DNA from: Verticiella alkaliphila
GTDB taxonomy: Bacteria > Pseudomonadota > Gammaproteobacteria > Burkholderiales > Burkholderiaceae_B
Assembly: GCF_018904615.1 (NCBI RefSeq)
Contig: NZ_JADCNH010000016.1
Span: 24,190 to 88,189 of the forward strand
Direction: 5' to 3'
DNA length: 64,000 nucleotides
Shown: piece by piece, positions 30,422 through 41,067 of the stretch
Layout: each line of letters begins with the position of its first letter
Position numbering within the stretch: position 1 is the stretch's first letter
The notes under the pieces: model-generated
Told to the model about the DNA's origin: nothing
Seen by the model: only the letters and a program-made list of their open reading frames with translations
The model's database searches: none
Made by a program: the position numbers and the translations under genes

Positions 30422-33400
30422 TCAGCGATCAATCCGGGTGACTTGCGGTCCGCTCCAGGGGCCGGTCACCGCATACTGCATGGTCAACGCCTCGGAAATC
30501 GGTTTCTGCAGGAGCCACTGTGCCAGGAACGCCCCCGCGCCCAACACGGGATTGACGGCCAGCCCCGCCAGCAGTGCGGCGCCGCTCGCATCCACGTGGG
30601 GCACAATCACGGCGCGCAGGTCGGCGCGCTCGCGCACCAGGTCGGCCGTGCCGGACAACACCGCCGTGGCGCTGGCCCCATGCAGCTGGAAGCTGTCGAT
30701 GCGGGCCACGCCCCCGCCCACCGACACCTCCGAGCGCAAGGTGTCCCACGCGAATCCGGCGGCAAAGAGGTTGCCCTCGCTGAAGGTCGCGGCGCGCGCG
30801 AGCGTCTGCAGCGACAACAGGCCCAGCAGACGACCGGCGGTATTGTCAGTCTGAAGAAAGCGCCCCTCGTCCAGGGCGACGCCGGCGTGGGCATCCAGCT
30901 GGGCCACATCGTAGGAGAACGGCGCCCCGGCCCAGCCCACCGAGCCCTTGACGTGACCCTTGCCGCCCGCCACGACATCGTTGAAGCCCAGCCGGCCGAG
31001 CAGGCCACCGGCATCGTGCACCTCCACGCTCACGTCCAGCGTGGTGCGCCGGCGCGTGCCGCCATTGACGGGCTCCCAACTGCCGTGCGCGGACAAGGCG
31101 GCGTCGCGGTTGACGATGGACAGTTCACGCACGTGCCATCGGTGCCCGTCCGTACCGACGTTGTCCGCCGCCACGCGCACCTGACCCAGATCGCGGCCAT
31201 GAAAGGCGAATCGATCGATCTGCAGGTCCAGGTCGGGCAGCGTGGCCGTGGTGTCGGCCTCGGATGTCGTCGTGCCCTGCCTGGCCTTGTCCGCGCCCGG
31301 CGCCGGCTCCAGCGACAGCCGCGCGAAGCGGCCTTGCCAAGACCCTGGCGTGCCCGGCACCACCGTGAGTGAGCCGTCAGCCTGGCGCGCCCGCAGCCGG
31401 GCCTGCCACCCGCCCCGCGGCGGTACGCGTCACCTGCACGCGGGCCGCATCCAGGCGCTGTCCCACGGCGTCGATCCGCCCGGCTTCGATGGTGGCGGTG
31501 ACCGGCAGGCGCGCGGCCCAATCTGCCGCAGCGGCGCCGGCGGCGTCTTCGCCCTGGGCAGCGAGCGCGGCGGCCGCCTCGGCCCACTGCCCGAGATCGA
31601 GCACGTCGGTCTTCACATCCAATCCCACCCCGGCCTCTGGCAGACGGGCGGCACGGCCGACACCGACGCCAACCCGGCGCGGCGCCGCCCCGGCGTCAGT
31701 CCCGCCGAATTCGGCGATGGCATCGAGCACCTGGCCCACGGAAACCGCCACCTCGCGCGTCCCTTCGCTGGCGCCCTGACGAACCCGGATCGTCGTCGGC
31801 CATGCCACGCCCGCCGGCTTGGCGAGCGGCGCGGGCAGCGACAGGGCCAGACCACGCAGATCCGAGTTCACCGTCATGGCCAAGCCCTTCGGGCCGCCCG
31901 TCACCTCGCCGCGATAGGTCAGGCTGCCTTGCATCTGTTCGAGCACCCCGGCGGGCCAGGCACGCCGGATGGCGCTCGCCTGCAGCACACCATCGAGCGT
32001 GATCGCCCCACCGCCGGCCAGCTCGACCTCGCCCTGGGCGCGCAGCGGCCCATCCAGCCACCGGGTGCGCACGTCGCGCGCCCCGATGCGCTTCTGGGTG
32101 AACGTCACGGCGCCATGGGTGTTCGCGAAGGGCGGCGCGAGCGGATGCAGGCGCACCGTATTGCCCGCCAACTGCACCTCTCCCTCGACCTCGGTGTCGC
32201 TCACCTGCGCCAACGGCACCCGCACCGTCAGCGGTACGGTCAAGCTCCCGTCGGCCCGGGTCTCGCGCAGGAATCCGCCGGTGAACCCCTCGAGCGGCGT
32301 GGCCCGCACATACGCGAGGAAGGCGGAGGCCGGACCGTGCGCCTCGCCCCCGACTGTCAACACGGCGCCCGCGTGCAGATCGGGAATCTCGACGTGCGTG
32401 GGTCCGATGGCCACGGCGGCCGGCAGGCCAGCCTGCACCCGGGCATCTCGCACGTGCGCGGTCAGGCTCGCCCGGGCGACTTCCAGGTGCCCATTGACAG
32501 CCTCGAAGCGCGGCCACGTGCCGGCACGCTGCGGCAACACGTCCAGGGTGAGGTCAGTCACCTCGCCCGCCACCCGAAACTCGCCCGCGTCGGGATGTTT
32601 GTCGAACGGGAAATCCGCGAGATCGCCACGCAGCGTCACCTGGGTCTGGGAGATCCGACCGTCGGCGATGCCGTCGCGCAGCCAGCGCCGCACGGCCGGC
32701 CCGATCTGGCGCGGCATGAAGCGGGAGACAGCACGTGCATCGGCCTCCTCCACGCGCCCGGTGAGATCGATGAGCCCGGCCACGCCGCGCCCGCCTTTCT
32801 GCCATTGGCCATCGACGGCGAAGTGCGCCGACTGCCCCGGCTCGCCCGCGCTGCCGCGCAGACCCGTGAAGTGCCACACCGGCGTGGCATCCGCGTACGT
32901 CACGCGCAGTTCCCCGGCCAGATCCCGCAGGGGAATGTCGGCCTCCTCGAACCAGCGCGGCAGGCTGAGCGTGCCAGCGAGCGGCTCCCAGGTCAGCGTG
33001 GCGTCCTCTCGCCGGGCATCGCCTTGCAGGTGCGCAGTGCCGACAGGCACCTGCACGGCCACTTGCGGTGCGGCCATCCCGAAGTCGGACACCGCCAGGT
33101 CCGCCGACCACCCGCCGACCCGGCCAGCCTCCACGCGCGCCCAGCCCCGGGCCGACACGCGGCCGCTGAATTGGGTTTGCGTCACGCCCAGGAGCGCCTG
33201 CAGTGTCGTGGCATCCACGTCCTGCCATTGCGCGAAGAGATCGCCTTGCCAGGCTGTCGCATCGAGCAAGGCGTCGCGGTGCAGCTCGCCCCGCACCGTC
33301 AACGATTGCCCCAAATCCGCCGGCGGCGTGGCCTGCACCGAAAAGCGCGTATCGCCCAACAGATCGTGCTGCAGGGCCGCGGCGCCGTCGGTGAGCGTCA

Positions 33401-33986
33401 TGTCAGGCCATTCGCCCAGTGCATCCGTCAGCTGCACCTGGACGTCGCGCACCTGCACGCTCGGCTGGCGCAGCAACCACCGCATGGCCGGACGATCCAG
33501 GAGCCGCCCTTCGCGGCGCCCCACCTCGATCTGGCGGCCTGCCACCTGCCATTGCCGCGCCGATTCGCGATGCACGTCCAGCCGGATGCCGCTGGCATCC
33601 AGATAGGTGAATTCTGGACGCCAATACACCAGACTGCGCCAGGAGATCGCCGCCTGCGCTTGGCCGATGCTCAGCGCCGGCTCTCCCGCATCGTCCAGCA
33701 CCGCGACGCCATCGGCCTCGAGCCGCAGCGTCCAGCCCTCCCACTGCGCCGCCAGACGATCGATGCGCACCGGCGCGTCCACCACGCGGCTGGCGGCGCG
33801 CTCGAGCGCGGGGCGATAGGTATCGATATGGGGAACGAACCAGAAGCGCAGCGCGGCCAGCGCCAGGGCCGCCACGGCCATGACGGCCAACAGCAACACC
33901 TGGAGCGCGCGTAGCCAGCGCCGGCCGGGCGCGCGCGAGGCGGACACCGGCGTTGGCGAAGGCGACCCTGGTTGGCCCATGAACAT
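30422..33986 (-). pseudogene. YhdP family (TIGR02099/AsmA-like) protein, frameshifted in this sequence
   Basis: YhdP-family proteins are large inner-membrane-anchored periplasmic proteins linked to phospholipid transport to the outer membrane. One N-terminal helix (LRALQVLLLAVMAVAALALAALRFWF, residues about 25-50) is followed by a long repeat-like beta-rich body. The C-terminal LLGLLSLQTLAR...VNPVLGAGAFLAQWLLQKPI is the family's closing domain. The two parts are in different frames. The switch lies at a CCCC run (31413-31416), where removal of one base restores a continuous reading through WQARLRARQADG. Repaired, the protein is about 1187 residues. An alternative start at 33980 gives MGQPGS. 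Probable sequencing error or recent mutation. Confidence 0.85.
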
Positions 33987-34093
33987 GCTTCCTGCTTTTC
34001 GGGTGCTACAACAGGGTCAGGCCTGTCGGGGCGATGCGTTAATCTTATACCGCGTGTCACGCGCACTCATTCACGCCTCTTCAGGACTTCCGT

Positions 34094-36901
34094 ATGGCTG
34101 CAACTGGGCACCCTTTGCTGGAACCGGCACTGGGCTGGTCGTCGTATCTGCGGCTGCATGCCCAGGCCCAACCGGCGCTGGCCGATTGGCTGGCGCAGGC
34201 TGGCACCGAACCTATCACGCCGGCGCGCATCCGCGGCTGGCTTGCGGAGCTCGCCGGCGTGCCCGATGCGGACACCGCCGCCTTGCCGGTGGACGTGTGC
34301 CGCACCGCGCTGCGCCGCCTGCGCCAGCGCGTCTTCCTGCTTGCCATGGTGCGCGACATGGGCGCGCAGGCGAGCCTGGAAGAAGTCACCGGCGCCATGA
34401 CGACGTTGGCCGACCTGGCCGTCGGCTGCGCCTATCGGAGCGTTGCGGCGGAGTTGGCGTTAGCACACGGCGTGCCACAGGAGGCGGCCAACGGCCTGCC
34501 CCAGGAAATGCTCATCATGGGCATGGGCAAGCTGGGCGGTGGCGAGCTCAATGTCTCCTCGGACATCGATCTCGTCATGCTGTATGGCGATGAGGGCGAG
34601 ACGACCGGCCGCCGACCGCTCTCGCATCACGAGTTCTATGGCCGCCTCACACGGCGCATGATGCCGGTGCTCGCCGACATCGACGAACATGGCTACGTGT
34701 TCCGCACGGATTTGCGCCTGCGTCCGGATGGCGACGCGGCGCCGCTCGCCTGGAGCCTGGACGCCTTCGAAAGCTATCTCGTGAGCCAAGGCCGCGAGTG
34801 GGAGCGCTATGCCTGGCTGAAGGCGCGCCACATCGAGGCCGATGCCTTTCCCGGCAGCGCCTCGCGCGGCCAGATCGAGCAGCTCGAATCGTTGCGGCGG
34901 CCATTCGTCTTTCGCAAGTACTTCGATTTCGACGCCCTTGCCGCCCTGCGTGGACTGCGCGAACGCATCCGCGACGACTGGAATCGACGTGCCGTCAGCC
35001 GCGCGGGTGACGACGCGAGCCAGGCAGACAACGTCAAGCTCGGCGAAGGCGGCATCCGGGAAATCGAGTTCATCGTCCAGCTCTCGCAGCTCATCCGTGG
35101 CGGGCGCATGCCAGCGCTGCAGACGCGCGGGCTCCTCGCCTCGCTGCATGCCGAGCGCGATGCCGGCCTCATCGACAGCGCGAGCGCCACGCAGCTGGAA
35201 TCGGCCTACCGCTTCCTGCGCCGACTGGAGCACATGCTGCAGTATCGCGACGACCAGCAGACGCACATCCTGCCCACCCAGCCGGAACTGCGCGAGGCGC
35301 TCGCGCGCGCCATGGGCTTTGCCGATCGCGCGAGCTTCGAGGCGCAGCTCGCGGCACACCGCACCTTTGTCGAGGCCACCTTCCGGGACGTGTTCCGCAT
35401 GACAGGCCTGCCCGATGCGAACAACGGCACTGCCGAGACCACGGCGCCGCCGGCCGATCCGGACTGCTCGGCAATGGAAGCCGCGATCCGCGCGTGGTTC
35501 CCCGATGACACCGCAGGCGCGCGCGCCCGCGTGTCGGCGCTGTGCGACGCCCCGCGCATCCGCGCGCTGCCCGAGCCCAGCCGGCAACGCCTGGACGCGC
35601 TGCTGCCCGAGGCGATCAAGGCCGCGGCCGGCACGCGCGCACCGCAGGTGGCGCTGGGGCGCCTGTGCGATCTCTTCGAGCAGATCGCGCAGCGCCGCGT
35701 CTACCTGTCGCTGCTCACCGAGTACCCGCAGGCGCTCGCCCGCGTGGCGCGCATGGTGGCCGCGAGCGAGTGGGCCGCGCAGTACCTGACCCGTCATCCT
35801 CTGCTCCTGGACAGCCTCATCGACTGGCGCGCCCTCATGGCGCCGCCGGATTTCGCACAGATCCGCGAGCAGCTCGTCACGAGCCTGGATGCCTGCGTGA
35901 TGCCGGACGGCTCGCCGGACGTCGAGCGCCAGATGAATCTCTTGCGAGACACGCGGCATCAGGTGAGCTTTCACATCCTCGCCCAGGATCTCGAAGGCCA
36001 TGCCACCGTCGAAAAAGTGGGCGACTACCTGTCCCTGCTCGCCGATCTCCTCCTCGAGCAGACACTGGCCCGCGTGTGGCCGCAGGCCGCGCGTGGCGAC
36101 GAGCGCCCGCCGCGCTTTGCCGTGATCGCCTACGGCAAGCTGGGTGGCAAGGAGCTCGGCTACGAGTCCGATCTCGATCTCGTCTTCCTCTTCGATGACA
36201 CCAATGGCGACGACAGCGAGCGCTACGTGCGGTTTGGCCGGCGCATCGTGTCCTGGCTGGGCTCAATGACGTCCTCGGGCCGACTCTATGAAGTCGATCT
36301 GCGGCTGCGCCCGGACGGCGACGCCGGCCTGGTCGCCGCCGCCCTGAGCGCTTTCGAGCGCTATCAGCGCACGCAGGCCTGGGTGTGGGAACACCAGGCG
36401 ATCACGCGTGCCCGCTTTGCCGTGGGCGATCCGGGCGTGGGGGAGCGCTTCGAAGAGATCCGCCGGGAGGTGCTGCTGCTGCCGCGCGAACCGGAGGCAC
36501 TCGCTGCCGAAGTGCGAGCCATGCGCGAGCGCATCAGCGCGGGGCACCCCAATCCCACAGGTCTCTTCGATCTCAAGCACGACGCGGGCGGCATGGTGGA
36601 CGTGGAATTCGTCACCCAATACCTGGTGCTGCGCCACGCGCAGGCGCACCCCGCCCTCCTGGACAACCTGGGCAACATCGCCCTGTTGCGCATCGCCGGC
36701 GAGGCAGGATTGATCCCGACGGAGATCGCGCTGCAGGCCGGCAACGCCTACCGCCGTCTGCGGCGCGAGCAGCATGCCCTGCGCCTGCAAGGCGTGGACA
36801 AGGCGCGCGTCGAGCCCGCGCTCATGGTGGCCGAACGCACGGCCGTGCAGGCGTTGTGGACGGAAGTGCTCGGCGCTCGACTGGCCAAGACTGCCGACTA
36901 A
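34094..36901 (+). CDS. glnE: Bifunctional glutamine synthetase adenylyltransferase/deadenylase
   Basis: GlnE adenylylates and deadenylylates glutamine synthetase in response to PII and nitrogen status. Both nucleotidyltransferase domains carry their conserved motifs: the N-terminal deadenylylase [20 protein letters not shown] (near residue 141) and the C-terminal adenylylase [20 protein letters not shown] (near residue 678). Each includes the metal-binding Asp pair. The length of 935 residues is normal. An AGGA lies eight bases upstream of the ATG. It is divergent from the yhdP-like gene; the AT-rich stretch near 34036-34050 probably holds both promoters. Confidence 0.97.
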   Translation: MAATGHPLLEPALGWSSYLRLHAQAQPALADWLAQAGTEPITPARIRGWLAELAGVPDADTAALPVDVCRTALRRLRQRVFLLAMVRDMGAQASLEEVTGAMTTLADLAVGCAYRSVAAELALAHGVPQEAANGLPQEMLIMGMGKLGGGELNVSSDIDLVMLYGDEGETTGRRPLSHHEFYGRLTRRMMPVLADIDEHGYVFRTDLRLRPDGDAAPLAWSLDAFESYLVSQGREWERYAWLKARHIEADAFPGSASRGQIEQLESLRRPFVFRKYFDFDALAALRGLRERIRDDWNRRAVSRAGDDASQADNVKLGEGGIREIEFIVQLSQLIRGGRMPALQTRGLLASLHAERDAGLIDSASATQLESAYRFLRRLEHMLQYRDDQQTHILPTQPELREALARAMGFADRASFEAQLAAHRTFVEATFRDVFRMTGLPDANNGTAETTAPPADPDCSAMEAAIRAWFPDDTAGARARVSALCDAPRIRALPEPSRQRLDALLPEAIKAAAGTRAPQVALGRLCDLFEQIAQRRVYLSLLTEYPQALARVARMVAASEWAAQYLTRHPLLLDSLIDWRALMAPPDFAQIREQLVTSLDACVMPDGSPDVERQMNLLRDTRHQVSFHILAQDLEGHATVEKVGDYLSLLADLLLEQTLARVWPQAARGDERPPRFAVIAYGKLGGKELGYESDLDLVFLFDDTNGDDSERYVRFGRRIVSWLGSMTSSGRLYEVDLRLRPDGDAGLVAAALSAFERYQRTQAWVWEHQAITRARFAVGDPGVGERFEEIRREVLLLPREPEALAAEVRAMRERISAGHPNPTGLFDLKHDAGGMVDVEFVTQYLVLRHAQAHPALLDNLGNIALLRIAGEAGLIPTEIALQAGNAYRRLRREQHALRLQGVDKARVEPALMVAERTAVQALWTEVLGARLAKTAD

Positions 36902-36929
36902 GGCGGCCGGGGCCGGGGCCGGGCAGTGC

Positions 36930-38504
36930 TCAGCCCAGGCCGAGGCGTCGGCACAATCGGGCGAGGTTTGCCCGATCCAGTCCCAGCACGCGTGCTGCCG
37001 CGGCACGATTGCCATCGTGCTGCGCGAGCGCGCCTTCGATGAGCCGGCGCTGGAGCGCATCCACGGCGGCCCGCAAGGAGGCGGGCGCGGTCGGAAGCCG
37101 GGCCTCGTCCATGGCCGGAGCGTCGGACACCGCTGCCGGGGTAGCGCTCGTCGTCGGTGCGACGACAGGCAGTCCCAGATCGTCGGCCGTCAGCGTCAAC
37201 AGGCGCGGCCGCGGCACGTGCCGGCCGAGCGCCTTGAGCACACTGCGCCCGATGAGATGCTCGAGCTCGCGCACGTTGCCGGGCCAGGCGTAGCCGAGCA
37301 GAGCGGCTTGAGCATCGGCATCGAGCCGCACACCCCCCAGGCCCAGACGCGAGCGGTTCTCTTCCAGGAAGAAGCCCGCCGCGACCAGGACATCGCGACC
37401 GCGCTCGCGCAGGGGCGGCACGTGCAAGGGGTACACGCTCAGACGGTGGTAGAAGTCGGCACGCAACCGCCCTGCCCGGACTTCGGCCGCCAGATCCCGG
37501 TTGGTGGCTGCGATCAGCCTGACATCGACCCGGTGCTCGCGATCCGATCCCACGCGCTGCAGCTGCCCACTCTGCAGCACCCGCAGCAGCTTGGCCTGCA
37601 CGGCCAGTGGCAACTCACCCACCTCATCGAGGAACAAGGTGCCGCCATCGGCAAGCTCGAACTTGCCCTGACGATCCCGGCTCGCCCCGGTGAAGGCGCC
37701 GCGCACGTGGCCGAAGAGCTCGCTCTCGACGAGGGTGTCCGGCAGCGCCGCGCAATTCACGCTGATCAAAGGACGGGCCGCGCGCGCCGAGCGGGCATGC
37801 AGCGCCTGCGCCACCAGCTCCTTGCCCACACCCGTCTCCCCCGTCACGAGCACCGTGAGCTCGCTCCCGGCAACGAGGTCGATCTCCCGGGACAGCCGCT
37901 TGAAGGCGGCACTCTGCCCGGTGAGCTGACGAGCGGGGGGATGCGCCGCGGCCCGATACGCTTCAGCGCGCAGATGCTCCTCGCGGGCTTGACGCGCCAG
38001 CGCCCGCAATCGGGCCACGGCGGCCACCGTGGCCGAGGCGAGCTCGCCGAAGGCGCGCAACGCTGCCATGTGCTCGGACGTGAAGCGATCCGGTGCCAGC
38101 GCATCCAGCGTCAGGACGCCCCAGGGCTCACCATCCACGTGCAACGGGCAGCCCATGCAGTCGTGCACGTCCAGCTCTCCCGTCACGGCGTCGATCAGCC
38201 CGTCATAAGGGTCGGGCAGCGGTGAATCGGCCGGAAAGCGCAGCGGCCCGTCCGCTGCCAATAGCGCCGCCAGGCGCGGATGCTCGTCCAGCCGGAAGCG
38301 TCGCCCGAGCGTGTCCGGCACCAGTCCGTCGATGGCTACCGGCAGCAAGGCATCGCCGTCCAGGCGCAGCAGCGCCGTGGCGTCGCAGGGCAAGAGGCCA
38401 CGCAGGGTGTCGAGGAGCCGGCGAAAGCGCTCACGCTCAGGCATGTCGCGCGAGAGATCGGCCATCAGCGGCACGAGCGATTGGAGGAGCACGGAGTGGG
38501 TCAT
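36930..38504 (-). CDS. norR: Nitric oxide-responsive sigma-54 activator NorR
   Basis: NorR senses NO through a mononuclear iron in its N-terminal GAF domain and activates sigma-54 promoters. Layout: GAF about 1-170, AAA+ about 190-420 and a Fis-type HTH at the C-terminus. Walker A is GETGVGKE (222-229) and the sigma-54 loop GAFTGA is at 269-274. Candidate iron ligands Cys116 (HDCMGCP), Asp134 (LTLDAL) and an Asp at 98 or 101 are present. It is divergent from hmp. A NorR box overlaps its own start codon, which suggests autoregulation. Length is 524 residues. In Pseudomonas the equivalent is called FhpR. Confidence 0.93.
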   Translation of the reverse strand: MTHSVLLQSLVPLMADLSRDMPERERFRRLLDTLRGLLPCDATALLRLDGDALLPVAIDGLVPDTLGRRFRLDEHPRLAALLAADGPLRFPADSPLPDPYDGLIDAVTGELDVHDCMGCPLHVDGEPWGVLTLDALAPDRFTSEHMAALRAFGELASATVAAVARLRALARQAREEHLRAEAYRAAAHPPARQLTGQSAAFKRLSREIDLVAGSELTVLVTGETGVGKELVAQALHARSARAARPLISVNCAALPDTLVESELFGHVRGAFTGASRDRQGKFELADGGTLFLDEVGELPLAVQAKLLRVLQSGQLQRVGSDREHRVDVRLIAATNRDLAAEVRAGRLRADFYHRLSVYPLHVPPLRERGRDVLVAAGFFLEENRSRLGLGGVRLDADAQAALLGYAWPGNVRELEHLIGRSVLKALGRHVPRPRLLTLTADDLGLPVVAPTTSATPAAVSDAPAMDEARLPTAPASLRAAVDALQRRLIEGALAQHDGNRAAAARVLGLDRANLARLCRRLGLG

Positions 38505-38557
38505 ATCGACCCCATTGTGGTCTCAATGACACCCTCATGACAGTGGTCAAATTGACC
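38499..38557. promoter_or_regulatory. Three NorR-binding boxes (GGT-N7-ACC/ACA) upstream of hmp
   Basis: Three sites matching the NorR core GT-N7-AC lie between norR and hmp. They are GGT-N7-ACC at 38499-38511, GGT-N7-ACA at 38519-38531 and GGT-N7-ACC at 38545-38557. The outer two match the Ralstonia consensus exactly. They are upstream of the sigma-54 promoter, in enhancer position. The first covers the norR start codon. Three tandem sites are also what known norVW promoters have, fitting binding of a NorR hexamer. Confidence 0.8.
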
Positions 38558-38597
38558 CATACAGCCGCACAGCCGCATGTTCGCTGGCCACCGACAT

Positions 38598-38613
38598 TGG
38601 CATAGGCGTTGCA
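38598..38613 (+). promoter_or_regulatory. Sigma-54 (-24/-12) promoter for hmp
   Basis: TGGCATAGGCGTTGCA matches the sigma-54 consensus TGGCAC-N5-TTGCA with exact spacing: the -24 GG is at 38599-38600 and the -12 GC at 38611-38612. Transcription should start near 38624, about 25 bases before the hmp ATG. It faces hmp and lies 41 bases after the last NorR box. Confidence 0.85.
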
Positions 38614-38648
38614 TGGAGGAGCCCACACACCGACGACCAGGAGTTTCC

Positions 38649-39833
38649 ATGTTGACCGATGCCCAACGCGCCATCGTAAAGGCCACCGTCCCACTGCTCG
38701 AGACGGGTGGGGAGGCGCTGACCACCCACTTCTACCGCATCATGCTCGCCGAGTACCCGCAGGTGCGCCCTCTCTTCAATCAGGCCCATCAGACGAGTGG
38801 CGCGCAGCCCCGTGCGCTGGCCAATGCGGTGCTGATGTACGCACGACACATCGATCATCTGGAGCGCCTGGGCGATCTGCCGGCCCAGATCATTGCCAAA
38901 CACGTCGCCCTGCAGGTGCTGCCCGAACACTATCCAATCGTGGGCACCTGCCTCTTGCGCGCGATCCGCGAGGTGCTGGGCGAGGAGATCGCGACGGATG
39001 CCGTGATCGACGCCTGGGCCGCGGCCTACCAGCAGTTGGCCGACATCCTCATCGCCGCAGAAGCGCGCGTCTATGACGAGACCGCGACGGCAACCGGTGG
39101 CTGGCGCGGCGAGCGGCGCTTTCGCGTCACAGGCAAGGTGCGCGAAAGCGCCGAGATCACCTCGTTCCATCTCGCCCCCGAAGACGGCGGCCCCGTGCTC
39201 AGCCACCAGCCGGGTCAGTATCTGGGCTTGCGACTTGTCATCGACGGTGTCGAGCATCGGCGCAACTACTCCCTGTCGGCGCCCGCGGATGGGCGCAGCC
39301 TGCGCATCAGCGTCAAGCGCGAGCCCGACGGCGCCGTGTCGCGGCACCTGCACGATCGCGTGAACGTCGGCGACACGCTCGGCGTCTTCCCGCCGGCGGG
39401 TGCCTTCACGCTGGCCGAGGGTGACAAGCCCGTGGTGTTGATCAGCGGTGGCGTCGGCATCACGCCGACACTGCCCATGCTGGATGCCGCGCTGGCGGCG
39501 GGCAGACCCGTGCGCTTCATTCATTGCGCTCGGCACCCGCAGGTGCACGCGTTTCGCGACTGGATCGATGCCCGCGCGGCGCAGACCCCGAAGCTGCAAC
39601 GCTTCTACTGCTACGACGATGCGGCCGGCGCAGACAACGGCGAGGATGTGGTGCAAGGTCGGCTGGATGCCGCACGCCTAGCCGCCTGGCTGCCCGAGGA
39701 TCGCGACGTGGATGTGTACTTCCTCGGACCGGCACCCTTCATGGGGAGCGTGCGGCGCGACCTGGGCACACTGGGGGTGCCCCAAGCCCAGGCACGCTAT
39801 GAGTTCTTCGGCCCTGCGCAGGCCCTGAACTGA
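38649..39833 (+). CDS. hmp: Flavohemoglobin / nitric oxide dioxygenase
   Basis: Hmp oxidises NO to nitrate using O2 and NAD(P)H. The N-terminal globin has the distal pocket residues Tyr29 and Gln53 and the proximal His85 (AKHVALQVLPEHYP), the same numbering as E. coli Hmp. An FAD domain (HRRNYSLSAPADG) and an NAD domain (VLISGGVGITPTLPML) follow. ATG 38649 gives 394 residues and has AGGAG six bases upstream. An in-frame start at 38577 would precede the predicted transcription start and was rejected. Regulated by the divergent norR product. Confidence 0.96.
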   Translation: MLTDAQRAIVKATVPLLETGGEALTTHFYRIMLAEYPQVRPLFNQAHQTSGAQPRALANAVLMYARHIDHLERLGDLPAQIIAKHVALQVLPEHYPIVGTCLLRAIREVLGEEIATDAVIDAWAAAYQQLADILIAAEARVYDETATATGGWRGERRFRVTGKVRESAEITSFHLAPEDGGPVLSHQPGQYLGLRLVIDGVEHRRNYSLSAPADGRSLRISVKREPDGAVSRHLHDRVNVGDTLGVFPPAGAFTLAEGDKPVVLISGGVGITPTLPMLDAALAAGRPVRFIHCARHPQVHAFRDWIDARAAQTPKLQRFYCYDDAAGADNGEDVVQGRLDAARLAAWLPEDRDVDVYFLGPAPFMGSVRRDLGTLGVPQAQARYEFFGPAQALN

Positions 39834-39843
39834 GCCCAGCCCG

Positions 39844-40179
39844 TCAGGCCAGCAGCCACTGCAGCAACCACAAGGCGAGCATGCCGGCGATGATGGTGAG
39901 CACCGCGCTGCGCGTGCGCGCCATCACCCAGATGCCGAAGACGGCCGCGGGCAGCCGCAGATCCACCTCTGGCCAGGCGTGGCCCGACCAGGGCAGCAGA
40001 TCGGGCACGATGATGCCAACGAGCGTGGCCACCGGCGCGAAGCGCAACGCCCGACGCAGGCCTTCGGGCAGCGGCAGCCAGTCGCCGACGAAGAGATAGC
40101 CCGCCCGCGTGATGACCGTGCACAGCGCCAGCACAATCACCACCCACAGCACGTACGCCGTATCGAAGCCGCCCGTCAT
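39844..40179 (-). CDS. azlD: AzlD family branched-chain amino acid exporter subunit
   Basis: This 111-residue integral membrane protein has about four helices (VLWVVIVLALCTVITRAGYLFVGDWL...). That is typical of AzlD, the small partner of AzlC in branched-chain amino-acid export systems. Its ATG at 40179 overlaps the azlC TGA as ATGA. The context, next to azlC and close to ilvE, supports branched-chain amino-acid handling. The substrate is inferred from the family, not shown by the sequence. Confidence 0.88.
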   Translation of the reverse strand: MTGGFDTAYVLWVVIVLALCTVITRAGYLFVGDWLPLPEGLRRALRFAPVATLVGIIVPDLLPWSGHAWPEVDLRLPAAVFGIWVMARTRSAVLTIIAGMLALWLLQWLLA

Positions 40180-40928
40180 GGCCGTCGCTCCGGCATGCGG
40201 GCAGTCAGGCGCGACTTGGCGCGCTCGGCCCAGAGCCCGGTGGCGATGCCGGCCACCACGGCCAGCGCCAGGCCCAGGCGCAGCGGCAGGGGCTGCGCCA
40301 CCCAGGCCACGATGCCCGCGGCGATCGACGCGAGCAGAACGGGGCGGCCGTTGATGAGGGGCACCGTGATCGCCAGCAGCGCGAGCAGCGCGGCGAACTC
40401 GGGCGACCATTCGGTGGGCACCTGGCTGCCCAGATAGATACCGAGGATGGACGGGATCTGCCAGGAGAACCACCCCGGCAGGATGCAGCCCACGAAGAAT
40501 CCGACCTGTTCGGCCGTGCCCCACACCTTGGCCTCGCCGTAGCGGGGCATGAAGAGCACGAAGCTCATGTCCGTGGTGAAGTAGCCCAGCGCCAGCCGGC
40601 GCTGCCACGGCAGATGGCGAAAATACGGATGCAGCGCCGCGGCGAAGATGAGAAAGCGCAGGTTCACCACGAGACCGGCTGCGAAGATCAGCCAGATCGG
40701 CGCGCCCGTGATGATGAGGGGCAGCGAGGTGAGCTGCGCGGACCCGGCGTACACGAGCAGCGTCATGGCGAGCGCCATGGATTCGGTCAGGCCGGATTTC
40801 ACCATGGCCACCCCGGTCACCAGCCCCCAGGTACCCGTGGCGAAGAGCAGGCCGGCAATGGCCCGCGTGCCTTCCCGAAAGCCGTCGCGGAAGGTGCCAT
40901 CGACCGGGATGGACGGCACGGCGGTCAC
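40176..40928 (-). CDS. azlC: AzlC family branched-chain amino acid permease/exporter
   Basis: This is an inner-membrane transporter with about seven helices (LLFATGTWGLVTGVAMVKSG..., FLIFAAALHPYFRHLPWQRRLALGYFTTDMSF). The ALxPYxRHxPxxxR-type loop and the early TGxAMVxSGL motif are characteristic of AzlC. The start is uncertain. A GTG at 40928 (TAVPSIPVDGTFRDG) gives 250 residues, close to the family length; a TTG at 40991 would add 21 residues without family resemblance. It pairs with azlD through a four-base overlap. Confidence 0.86.
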   Translation of the reverse strand: MTAVPSIPVDGTFRDGFREGTRAIAGLLFATGTWGLVTGVAMVKSGLTESMALAMTLLVYAGSAQLTSLPLIITGAPIWLIFAAGLVVNLRFLIFAAALHPYFRHLPWQRRLALGYFTTDMSFVLFMPRYGEAKVWGTAEQVGFFVGCILPGWFSWQIPSILGIYLGSQVPTEWSPEFAALLALLAITVPLINGRPVLLASIAAGIVAWVAQPLPLRLGLALAVVAGIATGLWAERAKSRLTARMPERRP

Positions 40929-41032
40929 GACAGGCGCCTCGGCCTGGCGGCCGGAATGAGGAAAGGGAAAACCATGATGCAGCGACGGCAAAACCCTATT
41001 CTACGCCCGTGCCCAGCCGAGTGCGGCCGCCG

Positions 41033-41038
41033 TATAAT
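41033..41038 (+). promoter_or_regulatory. Candidate -10 box of the ilvE promoter
   Basis: A perfect TATAAT lies 30 bases upstream of the ilvE ATG. Only a weak -35 (TGCCCA, 41010-41015) lies 17 bases further up. This is the best consensus -10 box I see upstream of a gene in the window. Confidence 0.6.
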
Positions 41039-41067
41039 GGCGGGCTAGACTTCATAAGGACTTTTCC

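Noticed and set aside
31242..33914. Long plus-strand open frame opposite the yhdP-like gene
   Set aside because: Low-complexity His/Arg/Pro-rich reading with no recognisable fold; the minus-strand yhdP-like frame explains the region.
38577..38648. N-terminally extended Hmp starting at 38577
   Set aside because: The start would lie upstream of the predicted sigma-54 transcription start and adds non-globin residues.
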